NCBI RefSeq assembly: GCF_000005505.3
Contig: NC_016133.3
Span: 58,121,237 to 58,185,236, forward strand
DNA: 64,000 nt
DNA from: Brachypodium distachyon
Taxonomy: Eukaryota; Streptophyta; Magnoliopsida; Poales; Poaceae
Direction of reading: 5' to 3'
Made by a program: the position numbers and the translations under genes
Shown here: positions 54,777 through 64,000 of the stretch, piece after piece
Layout: the number at the start of each line of letters is the position of its first letter
Position numbering within the stretch: position 1 is the stretch's first letter
Notes under the pieces: generated by a model
Databases searched by the model: none
What the model saw: only the letters and a program-made list of their open reading frames with translations
What the model was told of the DNA's origin: nothing

Positions 54777-55258
54777 ATGGTGGGGGCTAAGATACCCACG
54801 ATGCTTTGGGTTCTTGGTGTGGTCTTCACGTTTGGAGCTGCTGCAGTTGGCCTGGCTGAGGCCAACAACGTCCACGATTTCATTGTAAGTGTGTTTTCCT
54901 TCTCCTTTTATGCACACTTCGTATTGCAAGTCTACATTGCATTCATGTATCTCAGAAGTCGAAACTGATGGGGACTTAAGGGAGCGTAATGTAGAGGATG
55001 ATAGCGATGGTGTGTTATGTTGATGCTCGAAATAATTAAACCGACAATATTTCTTGGTGGGATATTTTGCAGATCAAGGAGGCTAACTACCCAAGGCTCT
55101 GCCAGAACAAGAAAATCCTCACCGTCAATGGCCAGTTCCCCGGCCCGACCATCACAGCGCGAAGGGGCGATGTCGTCATCGTCAACGTCATCAACCAAGG
55201 CAACAAAAACATCACCATTCACTGGTAATTAAGCCTTGTGCCAATAAAATATCGAACT

Positions 55259-55318
<60 letters not shown>

Positions 55319-57035
55319 CTCTAGCTAGTTACTGTTCTTCTGACGTGGCAATGGTGTGCGCGATGTACACAGGCATGGCGTGGACCAGCCGCGGAACCCA
55401 TGGTACGACGGGCCGGAATTCATAACACAATGTCCAATCCAGCCTGGCACCAATTTCACCTACCGGATCCTCTTGTCCGAAGAGGAGGGCACGATCTGGT
55501 GGCACGCACATAGTGACTTCGATCGTGCCAGTGTCCATGGCGCCTTCGTCATCCACCCCAAGAATGGCACCTATTACCCCTTCAAGATGCCACACGAGGA
55601 GATACCCATCATACTCGGTATGCATGTTGCTCAATCGTAATAAAGCATGGTAGATGAATCATTTTCGTGCGGCGTGCTGCATGAACTAACCACGAGATAT
55701 TGATATGCAGGTGAGTGGTGGAAGACTGACGTGACCCATCTGCTCGAGGAATCCAAGCGGACCGGCGGCGAGGTTAATCTTTCGGATGCGAACATCATCA
55801 ACGGCCAGCCGGGAGACTTTTACCCGTGCTCCCAGAGCAACATTTTCAAGCTGCCCGTGCAAACCGGCAAGACTTACTTGCTCCGGATCATCAACGCTGG
55901 ACTCACCAATGATCTCTTCTACGGCATTGCCGGTCACCTTCTCACCATTGTAGGTACTGATGGCCGCTACACAAAGCCGTTCACCGTCAAGCATATCATG
56001 ATCTCGCCTGGACAGACCATGGACGCGCTACTCGAGGCCGACCGTGCTATCAATGGTTCATCCAACGGGCGGTACTACATGGCTGCACACACGTTCGCGT
56101 CCAACCCCAATCTCACCTTCACCAACAGCACCGCCACAGCCATTCTGGATTACGTAGACGCGCCTCCCGCCAAGCGCGCGGGGCCACCTGACTTCCCCAA
56201 CCTTCCCAACTTCTTCGACATGAAGGCTGCAACGGAGTACACGGCGCAACTTCGGTCATTGGCAAGCAAGGACCACCCGGTGGACGTGCCGATGAAAGTT
56301 GATGTGCCCATGCTCATCACCATCGCTGTCAATGTGCTTCCCTGTGCATCAAATGAGACGTGTGAAGCGCCTGATAACACCCGTTTGGCAGCGAGCCTCA
56401 ACAATGTCAGCTTCCAGAACCCCTCCATCGACATCTTGGATGCCTACGCCCAATCTCAGAACGGTGTGTACGAGGTAAACTTCCCCGACAAGCCGCCTTT
56501 CTTCTTCAACTTCACAGACACCAATGTCCCAAAGGAGCTCGAGGTCACAAAGGTCGGCACCAAGGTGAAGATGCTGAATTACGGCGAAGTTGTGGAGGTG
56601 GTGTTCCAAGACACGGCCATCAACGGCGCCGAGACTCACCCCATGCACTTGCATGGGTTTGCCTTCTATGTGGTAGGGAGAGGGTTTGGAAACTATGATG
56701 CGAAAAAGGATCCGGCCACATACAACTTGATTGACCCACCATACCAGAACACGGTCACTGTGCCGAAGGCTGGCTGGACTGCAATCCGTTGGCGGGCATC
56801 AAATCCTGGTGAGTTATTTCAGCGTTTGCAATCTGACTTTACTATAATGTTTTAACGGGTTATGTTTGAAGATTTAATAACTTTTGCGTTTTTTGCTTGG
56901 TTAGGTGTGTGGTTCATGCATTGCCACTTCGATCGCCATACGGTGTGGGGAATGAACACTGTGTTCATCGTGAGGGATGGCAAGAAGGACGACGAAAAAA
57001 TGTTCAGTCGCCCTGCAAACATGCCTAGGTGCTAA
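54777..57035 (+). CDS. LAC: Laccase (copy 2), intact, five exons
   Basis: Exons 54777..54884, 55073..55224, 55373..55617, 55711..56808, 56905..57035; 577 aa. Exon sizes 152 and 245 and the HWHG split codon are classic for plant laccases. N-terminal signal peptide (LWVLGVVFTFGAAAVGLAEA). Copper sites: L1 HWHGVDQPRN (H86, H88), L2 WWHAHSD (H131, H133), L3 HPMHLHG (H478, H481, H483), L4 HCHFDRHTVWGM (H540, C541, H542, H546). The residue ten after the type-1 Cys is Met551, where many lignin laccases have Leu; a Met ligand usually lowers redox potential. Many NxS/T glycosylation sites. Secreted four-electron oxidase of phenols; lignin, flavonoid or defence roles are possible, substrate unknown. 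Ends ANMPRC. Very similar to copy 3 and a clear tandem duplicate. Confidence 0.95.
55264..55315. repeat. (AT)26 microsatellite in laccase intron 2
   Basis: 52-bp uninterrupted AT run within the 148-bp intron 55225..55372. Likely length-variable. Confidence 0.97.
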
Positions 57036-59074
57036 CTACCGTGATCACATCGAGCATGGAATCTCCATGGAGCACAATCCATAAAATACATCGTCGTCAT
57101 CAATCAGTTTATTTGTTGAAGTAATTCCATTGCGTTTTATCATAGGTGTTTAATAAATGTGTCAATTGAGATCCTAGTAAGTAGTGAGTATTCCTTTTTT
57201 TTTCCCATTCGGCTGGAAGAGAAAAGATCTCTTTTCATTACATGATGTAAGACTTACGTGTTTGAATTGTTTGTTATTTGTGTTATTCAATCATTCTATT
57301 AATGCAATCAAGTTGTTTCATTGTGGACCGTTCGATCGGTCTTGTATGTTTGGATGGGAGTCACAAGTCCATAGCACAAAAACCCAACGAATAGGCAGCA
57401 GATGTGCCGCTGTAGTTCAGCAAATTATTGTTTTTCTTCTCTGAAGGCCACACTCTACGCGATCGAGCTGCTACATAATATAAGTAAACAAGTCCATGTT
57501 GCTCAGGCACATGGACGCGTGCTGGCACTCTTTTTCTGAAGTAAACAAGTGGGCGATACGCCAATTGAAAGAATCTGACAACAGCATTGATATATACAAC
57601 ATGCAAGCATCAGTACACCTCAAATTTTCGAATCGAAATACGATCGGTACGGTTCGAGAAACAAAAGTGATAAAATCAGATTAATTGTGGATATATGTAC
57701 CAATATGATACTCTTTACTATTCATCATAGGCGCATGATTTGTCCTTTTTGTTTTCTGAAGCTGTAGTCTGTAGGTGGAATCTGAATTTGAAGCTGATAA
57801 ACTTCTCGATCTCTCTTCCACACTATCTGAAGAGCATGATAAATTTTTATCTTCCACGCTATCTGAAAGAGAAAACTACTCCGTATTTTTCACGAGTCAT
57901 GTCACTGGCATTCCTTGTTCAAAAAGGTATCAAACCCAGAAGTAGAGAAAGGATTCCTTGGTCCTATCAAAAATAGAGAACTAATTAAGCCATGCATGCA
58001 TGTGGCATTGTGGCATGGCTTTGACTCGCCACAATATTGGCATGCAGTGCGTACGTCTGGAAGAAGTCATCAGCGATGGGTGAGAAGTATAATTAACGGG
58101 ACAAAGCTGGCTATGGGTTGAAATGACAGGGAGGAATAAACCATCTTCGGGTAGTTCGTACACAGGTCTAAACCTCGGTTTTGCCCACAAACTGTCGGTG
58201 AAATAGACATTTTGGCTCTCCTTTTTTTTGCATAGGCGGTCGGCTTTCTTTTCTCTCTTTACGCTGTAGCTTTGTCTCTGCCTAGAAACTAGAAAGTGGA
58301 ACGTACGGAGGCTGAGTTCTCCCTGAGAAAGCGATCTGGCGAGCATTAGTTGACGTCTGGTCTTCTATCACACATGCAAGCATAAGACAAAACTAAACTA
58401 ATCAAGGAAGCAAATGAACAGTAGGACACGCCTTAGACGTCCTGTCCTTATTCTTCCTCTTCAAAAAGCTCTAACTACTCTCCTACCTGGAACATTTTGT
58501 TATAGTTAGTATACAAATAATTCCCAATAAAATCATGGCCACTTGGCCAGCTCAAATAAGTTTCTGCTCTTCGATTGCTTTCGAGGAACATGCTCGATCG
58601 TTAATGCACTAGCTATCTTTGTCTGGTTTCCTGGCCAAAATGGAATGAATCCAAGGCGATTGCGGTTCCATTTTGGCTTGAGTTTTTCACTCGGTTTCTA
58701 AGGATGGCTCCCATGCATGACTGATATTATTGGATGGTCGCCTGCACATATATAATATAAGAGGATCGTCTAGAATCAGATCAGAATTGTCAGACCAGAT
58801 CATAGGTGTACATTCTAAATAATTCCTCTGCGAATTCTCTACTACTCTGTTCTTCAAATGAATGGATGTAAAACGTTCGCAAATGTACTTGGTACAGGCA
58901 TGCATGATAGGAAACATCCTGGCAGCTTGATTGCGGAATCGAGTTTGCAGCGCATAGAGTAGACCGGGGATTAATTAAAGCTTAGTTTATCGGCTGGATC
59001 TGGCTGCGCGCGGCGACGTGATCGCTTGATATCCTGCTGATTGGATCTGGATATATATGCAGACTGTAGCTCAA
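57036..59074. other. Spacer downstream of laccase copy 2
   Basis: No gene recognised. The first ~130 bases are 3' UTR. 58.0-58.4 kb is homologous to 51.76-52.1 kb (duplicated flank). Short chance open frames only. Confidence 0.5.
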
Positions 59075-60300
59075 GATGGTAATGGCCCCCAAATCCGAAA
59101 ACCCGTGGGTTTTTACCCCATTAGGGGACGGGTTTGGGTCAAATCTAGTCCTCGCGGGTTTGTTCATGGGTTAACAGTGAAACCCGACGGGTTTCACGGG
59201 TTTAGACCCGGGACAGCACTACCCGAACCCGATACCTAATGAAACCCGCGAAGATTTCAGTACAGCGCATATAAGTGGTCCAATCCAGGCCATATGTGAA
59301 CTTGCATGAGATTGTCTATTTTTTAGAACTATGATCCGGCAGTCATCTTCGTCGGCTCTCATGTTGGCGGGGTGTGTGTGGTGTGGGTCGGTACCGGGAG
59401 AAATTCTTGGTTGGCTCATCCGACCACGACGACGGGGACGTCTTTGTACGTCTTTCTCCTTCTCTGAGACGTTGTTGAGTTACCTGCACACCACACCCGC
59501 TCGAGATTCCCGGGTGAAAACCCACAGTCCTTGGACTAGACGGCGACGGCGCCGATGGTGTCGCTTTCCCCCTTGGGGGCGTCATTGGGGGAATGCTAGA
59601 TTTGCGGGTGAAGGGTGGCAGTCGCTGTTGGGCACGTGTTCTTCGGGGGCTCTGGTTTGCAACGTCGTTGACAAGGCTGGCATTTCAATGCTTCGTTTTT
59701 TCGTCTTGAAGATGGGTTGCTGGATGGTGGTGGTGGCTGATTCTGGAGCGTGCGCAGTCAGCACACTTTGAGAATTCACTTGCTCGGTTGTGCTCTTCGT
59801 GTGGCCTCCGGATTTAGGTGTTGGGTGTTGGTGCGGTCAGGGCACTCGGCTCCGATAATGGCCACACCCTCATCAGTCTTGTAGGAATAGCTTGGTGGCT
59901 TTGAGTCGATTGATCGTTGTATTCGTCTCGCCAGACTTGTAAATAATTGAATAAATTTGGCTGTGTGCATCAATTTGATGCAGAGGCCGGGGGTCTCGAC
60001 CTCTTTTTCAAAAAAAAAATATGCTGCCATATTAAGTGATGTTGTCATCTTGCTGTTGTTATGTGTGAATCGTACTGAAATTATATTGTTTTTCTTTCAT
60101 GTTGCTGCTGCTATTTTGGCTCTCAGTATGTATGTTACCTGACGAGTTCGGGTTCCCCGATGGGGGCGAAAAACCCGACGGGGACGGGGCTGGGAAAAAT
60201 CTGAAACCCGTGACCGGGGACGGGGACGGGTCCGGGTTCAAGGTCGCGGGGATGGGTTTGGGCAGCAAATACCCGGCGGGTTTCGTCCCCGTTGCCATCC
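59075..60300. mobile_element. hAT-like non-autonomous element with nested LINE 3' end
   Basis: Left end GATGGTAATGG with GGGTTT/AACCCG-rich subterminal text; right end (inverted) GGATGGCAACGGGGACG with the same type of text. Such GGATGGCAACGGG ends are known from grass hAT elements. The flanks (GTAGCTCA against GGAGCTGT) match only partly, so the target duplication is weak. Inside, ~59330-60019 looks like a LINE 3' end: GGCTGTGTGCATCAATTTGA, GCAGAGGCCGGGGGT, then an A10 tail at 60010..60019. No coding region is intact. Confidence 0.5.
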
Positions 60301-60428
60301 GGAGCTGTAATTAATCTTTTTTGAGGTCATCGCTGTAACTAATCTTGCTCCCTCTGGTTCACAACTTATGACGTTTAGGCATCGACAATCTTGAAAATCT
60401 CATTTTTACCCCTAGTTTCTACAACATA

Positions 60429-60775
60429 CTTCCTCCGCTCATAAGAAGTTATAGCTTTGTCGTAAGTCAAGCTTTTGTAAATTTTGACAAACTTTATAGA
60501 AACTTTTTCAATATATCTACAACTCTAAATTAGTTACTCCCTCCGACCCATATTATTTGTCTCAAATTTGCCCAAATATGGATATATCTATATTTATAAA
60601 GCGTCTAGATACATGTAATATTTCGACAAGTAATTCCGACCAGAGGGAGTACATTAAATCCGTCATGGTGTATATTTTCATTGTATACTTATTTGATATT
60701 GTAGATGTTGGTGCATTTTCGTATAAACTTGGTCAGAATTCAAGAAATTTGACTTAGGATAAAACTAGACCTATT
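60429..60775. mobile_element. Outer Stowaway MITE, split by another Stowaway
   Basis: Left part 60429..60534 starts CTTCCTCCGCTCATAAGAAG with preceding TA; right part resumes at 60652 and carries the matching inverted text (TATAAACTTGGTCAGAATTC, TTTGACTTAGGATAAAACTA). The outer right end is degraded. Confidence 0.7.
60537..60649. mobile_element. Inner Stowaway MITE
   Basis: 113 bp, ends CTCCCTCCGACCCATATTAT and AATTCCGACCAGAGGGAG, TA duplication at 60535-60536 and 60650-60651. Inserted within the middle of the older Stowaway. Confidence 0.88.
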
Positions 60776-61588
60776 TATATAGGTTATATTTAGGAATAGA
60801 GGTAATACTAGTAAATTATACTAGTAATACTCCTATTTGAGAAGGGAAAAAAATCCTAAACCGCTAGACATGATATAGTACATTGCAAATATTTTCAGAT
60901 CAGCCTTAGCCTGAAGCGGAGAAGGCACTTATTAAGGTCGATGCCGAGTTGCGAAATAATTAACCATACCGAGTTGCGAAATAATTAACCATACCGTTTT
61001 CATGCACCGAATGGTCCTCCACCGTCATTCATATATTGCACGCTGGTTTACAGAGAAAGCAAAGTCTGCAGACCTTTGTCGCCCAAATAAAGGCAATATC
61101 AGGCGGCTGGGCCGGGTCAATACCAGGTTACAATTCAGCGACATTTGGTAGCCTTGACGGAGCTGGCCGGGATGAGGTGCATGTACCGGCAGAAAGTGAG
61201 AGCTGAGCTTCTCAGAAGTAGACATCAGGAGTCGTGACAGATGATGTTTCTTCCTGTGATGTTCTGTGATTATAGTTTTCAGCAGGTGTTGTGTGAGTAC
61301 TTACATAGTTGCATATTCATGTGGTGGTGTTTAAATTGTGCGTACATGTTGTACTTGGTTTCCTTTTTCCGGTCACGTTGAAGCTTGATTTTGCCCAACA
61401 ACCGCTAACAACCCACATGTTATTTTTTCTATCCGGTAAAGGAGGATCTGGTCTCCGGCTGATCATTAATCATACTATGAACGGATTGGAATATTTTGAT
61501 ATTCTGAGAACTGAATGCCATGCATTATTCCCTGGTCTCGTCGGCTTGCTCTCGGCCGGCAAGTTCTTTCTCTCACAACTCCTAGTCC
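60776..61588. other. Upstream region of laccase copy 3
   Basis: No gene or element recognised. A short tandem repeat ACCGAGTTGCGAAATAATTA occurs twice (60947-60993 region, units with CCAT spacer). Confidence 0.5.
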
Positions 61589-61596
61589 TATAAATA
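61589..61596 (+). promoter_or_regulatory. TATA box of laccase copy 3
   Basis: TATAAATA in the same CCTATAAATACCT context as copy 2, 181 bp upstream of the ATG. The leader is longer here than in copy 2. Confidence 0.75.
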
Positions 61597-61776
61597 CCTC
61601 ATGCATCAGCTCCCAACGATCACACACATTCGAAGCTAGCTCATTGGCTCTCCTCAAACAGCAAGCTAGCTATAGGACAAGCACGTCGTAAGTGCTTGTT
61701 GCCTAGCCCGCAGCTTAGCTGATCCCGGCAAATTCTCCTACACTTGACGTACGGTCCAAATTGTTGCCGGCCGGCA

Positions 61777-63964
61777 ATGGTGGGGGTAACTAAGATAACC
61801 ATGATGCTTTGGGTACTTGGTGTGGTGTTTACATTTGGAGCTGCTGCAGTTGGTCTGGCTGAGGCCAATAACGTCCACAATTTCTATGTAAGTCTGCTTC
61901 TTCTTTTGTTCTTACACGCACTTCGTGTCCCAAGTCAACAATGGATTAGATCATGCAGAATTGTCGATGGTAAACATACAACTTTTATACCATCCGGAGC
62001 ATCCATGCATCCATGCATGTTTTCGTGTAGAATACCTAATGATTTTTTACTAATTAAACATGCAACTTTTTTGAGGTTCGCAAAACATATGACTTACTGA
62101 TTAGTTTCAAGAGTTTTTTATATAACAAAACAGGACTGGGAACTAGTGATTATTTCTTGTGCGAGAAAAGGCAGCACAAGGAGACTGACAACATTACTTG
62201 GTGTGATATTTTTCAGATCAAGGAGGCTAACCACCCAAGGCTCTGCAAGAACAAGACCATCCTCACCGTCAATGGGCAGTTCCCCGGCCCGACCATCACC
62301 GCTCGAAGGGGCGATGTCGTCATCGTCAACGTCTACAACCAAGGCAATAAGAACATCACCATTCACTGGTAATTGAACTTGTCTGCTTTCGACAAAAAAA
62401 AACTTGTCCGCTCATCTGGGCCGACCATTTTCAAATCGATCAAACTAACTATATATTCTTTCTTAGCCTACCTAGCAATTGTCCTTCTAACGTGTCAATG
62501 GCGTGTGTGATGTACATAGGCATGGCGTGGACCAGCCACGAAACCCGTGGTACGACGGTCCGGAGTTCATAACACAATGTCCCATCCAGCCCGGCACCAA
62601 CTTCACCTACCGGATCCTCTTGTCTGACGAGGAGGGCACAATCTGGTGGCATGCACATAGTGACTTCGATCGGGCCACCGTCCACGGTGCCTTCGTCATC
62701 CACCCCAAGCATGGCAGCTTCTATCCTTTCAAGATGCCGCACAAGGAAATACCCATCATCCTTGGTATGTATGCATGTAGCTCAATTATATTAAAACATG
62801 GATCAATGTATCGTTGCCATGTGGCATGCATGTTGTGTGAATTAACCACGAGATTTGGACACGCAGGTGAGTGGTGGAAGGCCGATGTCACCCATTTGCT
62901 AGAGGAGTCCAAGAGGACCGGAGGTGAGGTTAATCTTTCAGATGCAAACATCATCAATGGCCAGCCAGGAGACTTTTTCCCATGCTCCAAGGACAATATT
63001 TTCAAGCTGCCAGTGCAAACCGGCAAGACGTACTTGCTCCGGATCATCAACGCTGGACTCACCAACGATCTCTTCTACGGCATCGCTGGGCACCTTCTCA
63101 CCATTGTCGGTACCGACGGCCGCTACACAAAGCCGTTCACCGTCAAGCATATCATGATCTCACCTGGACAGACCATGGATGCGCTACTTGAGGCCGACCG
63201 TGCTATCAATGGTTCATCCAACGGGCGATACTACATGGCTGCACGGACGTTTGCATCCAACACCGCTCTTGACTTCAACAACAGCACCACCACAGCCATT
63301 CTGGAATACACAGATGCACCACCTTCTAGGCGTGCGGGGACACCTGACTTCCCCAACCTTCCTGCCAACCTCGACATGAACGCTGCAACGGAGTACACGG
63401 CCCAACTTCGGTCTTTGGCAAGCAAGGACCACCCGGTGGACGTGCCGATGCATGTCGATCATCCCATGCTCATCACCATCGCCATCAACGTGCTTCCTTG
63501 TGCACCCAATCAGACGTGTGATGGGCCAAATGGCAACCGTTTGGCAGCGAGCCTCAACAACGTCAGCTTCCAGAACCCCTCCATCGACATCTTGGATGCT
63601 TACTACAGTTCTGTCAATGGTGTGTTCGAGGCAAGCTTCCCCAACAAGCCTCCTTTCTTCTTCAACTTCACAGACACCGTCGTCCCACCGGAGCTCGAGG
63701 TAACAAAGGTCGGTACCAAGGTGAAGATGCTGAATTACGGTGACGTCGTGGAGGTGGTGTTCCAAGACACGACCATCAACGGCGCCGAGACTCACCCCAT
63801 GCACTTGCATGGGTTCGCCTTCTATGTGGTAGGCAGAGGTTTTGGAAACTATGACAAGCTCAAGGACCCGGCCACATACAACTTGATCGACCCACCGTAC
63901 CAGAACACAGTCACCGTGCCAAAGGCTGGATGGACCGCAATCCGTTGGCGTGCAACAAATCCTG
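61777..63964 (+). CDS. LAC: Laccase (copy 3), partial: last exon lies beyond the window
   Basis: Exons 61777..61887, 62217..62368, 62520..62764 and 62867..63964, with exon sizes 152, 245 and 1098 identical to copy 2. Signal peptide as in copy 2 (MMLWVLGVVFTFGAAAVGLA). L1 HWHGVDQPRN, L2 WWHAHSDFDRATVHG and L3 HPMHLHGFAFYVVG are complete; the L4 exon (HCHxxxH and the axial residue) would start a short distance after 64000. No frameshift or stop is seen, so it is probably functional. Differences from copy 2 cluster in the mid-region loops (for example DAYYSSVNGVFEASF against DAYAQSQNGVYEVNF). The same secreted phenol-oxidase role is expected. Confidence 0.93.
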
Positions 63965-64000
63965 GTGAGTTTTTAGCTTTTGGGATATGACCTTACTATA

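Noticed and set aside
57184..57444. 86-aa frame after laccase copy 2
   Set aside because: AT-rich 3' spacer with no homology recognised; within length expected by chance.

Overview
This is a piece of a plant nuclear genome, almost certainly a grass (Poaceae) and probably a Pooideae cereal or relative. The clues are intron-containing genes, nested Stowaway, Tourist, Mutator, hAT and CACTA elements, a grass-type gypsy 'Transposase_28' protein, a grass-family DUF3615-like gene, GC-rich first exons and tandem mTERF and laccase genes. The species cannot be fixed from sequence alone.

Layout. 0-7 kb is a compact gene island: a TRM9-type tRNA wobble-uridine methyltransferase (+), a P-class PPR protein resembling chloroplast PPR5 (-), a nuclear tRNA-Trp(CCA) gene (-), and the intronless nuclear gene for the chloroplast ATP synthase delta subunit (-). 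7.8-12.1 kb holds a broken DUF3615-like gene (-). Its large intron carries an antisense, intron-retaining remnant of the C-terminal end of a VPS13-type lipid-transfer protein. 12.4-21.5 kb is transposon-derived: a decayed L1-type LINE, an LTR-retrotransposon piece with an initiator-tRNA-Met-type primer site, and a gypsy-type Transposase_28 element ending next to a tRNA-derived SINE.

22-39.2 kb is a cluster of four mTERF-family genes, all on the minus strand. One is broken by a 7-bp tandem duplication; three are open. The cluster is interrupted by a very young Ty1-copia element (identical 130-bp LTRs, 5-bp target duplication, one frameshift) and a Mutator-type MITE with a perfect 9-bp target duplication. 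39.9-64 kb is a tandem array of three laccase genes on the plus strand. The first is a pseudogene carrying a 156-bp hAT-type MITE and a whole 9.4-kb CACTA transposon inserted 15 codons before its stop. The second is intact (577 aa, five exons). The third runs off the window before its last exon.

The host genes do not form one pathway. PPR, ATP synthase delta and mTERF genes are nuclear genes for organelle proteins; the laccases are secreted multicopper oxidases. The main themes are local tandem duplication (mTERF, laccase and their flanks) followed by decay through small indels and nested transposon insertion. Boundaries of introns, insertions and target duplications given here were read by eye from the sequence; family names rest on motif recognition, not on a database search.
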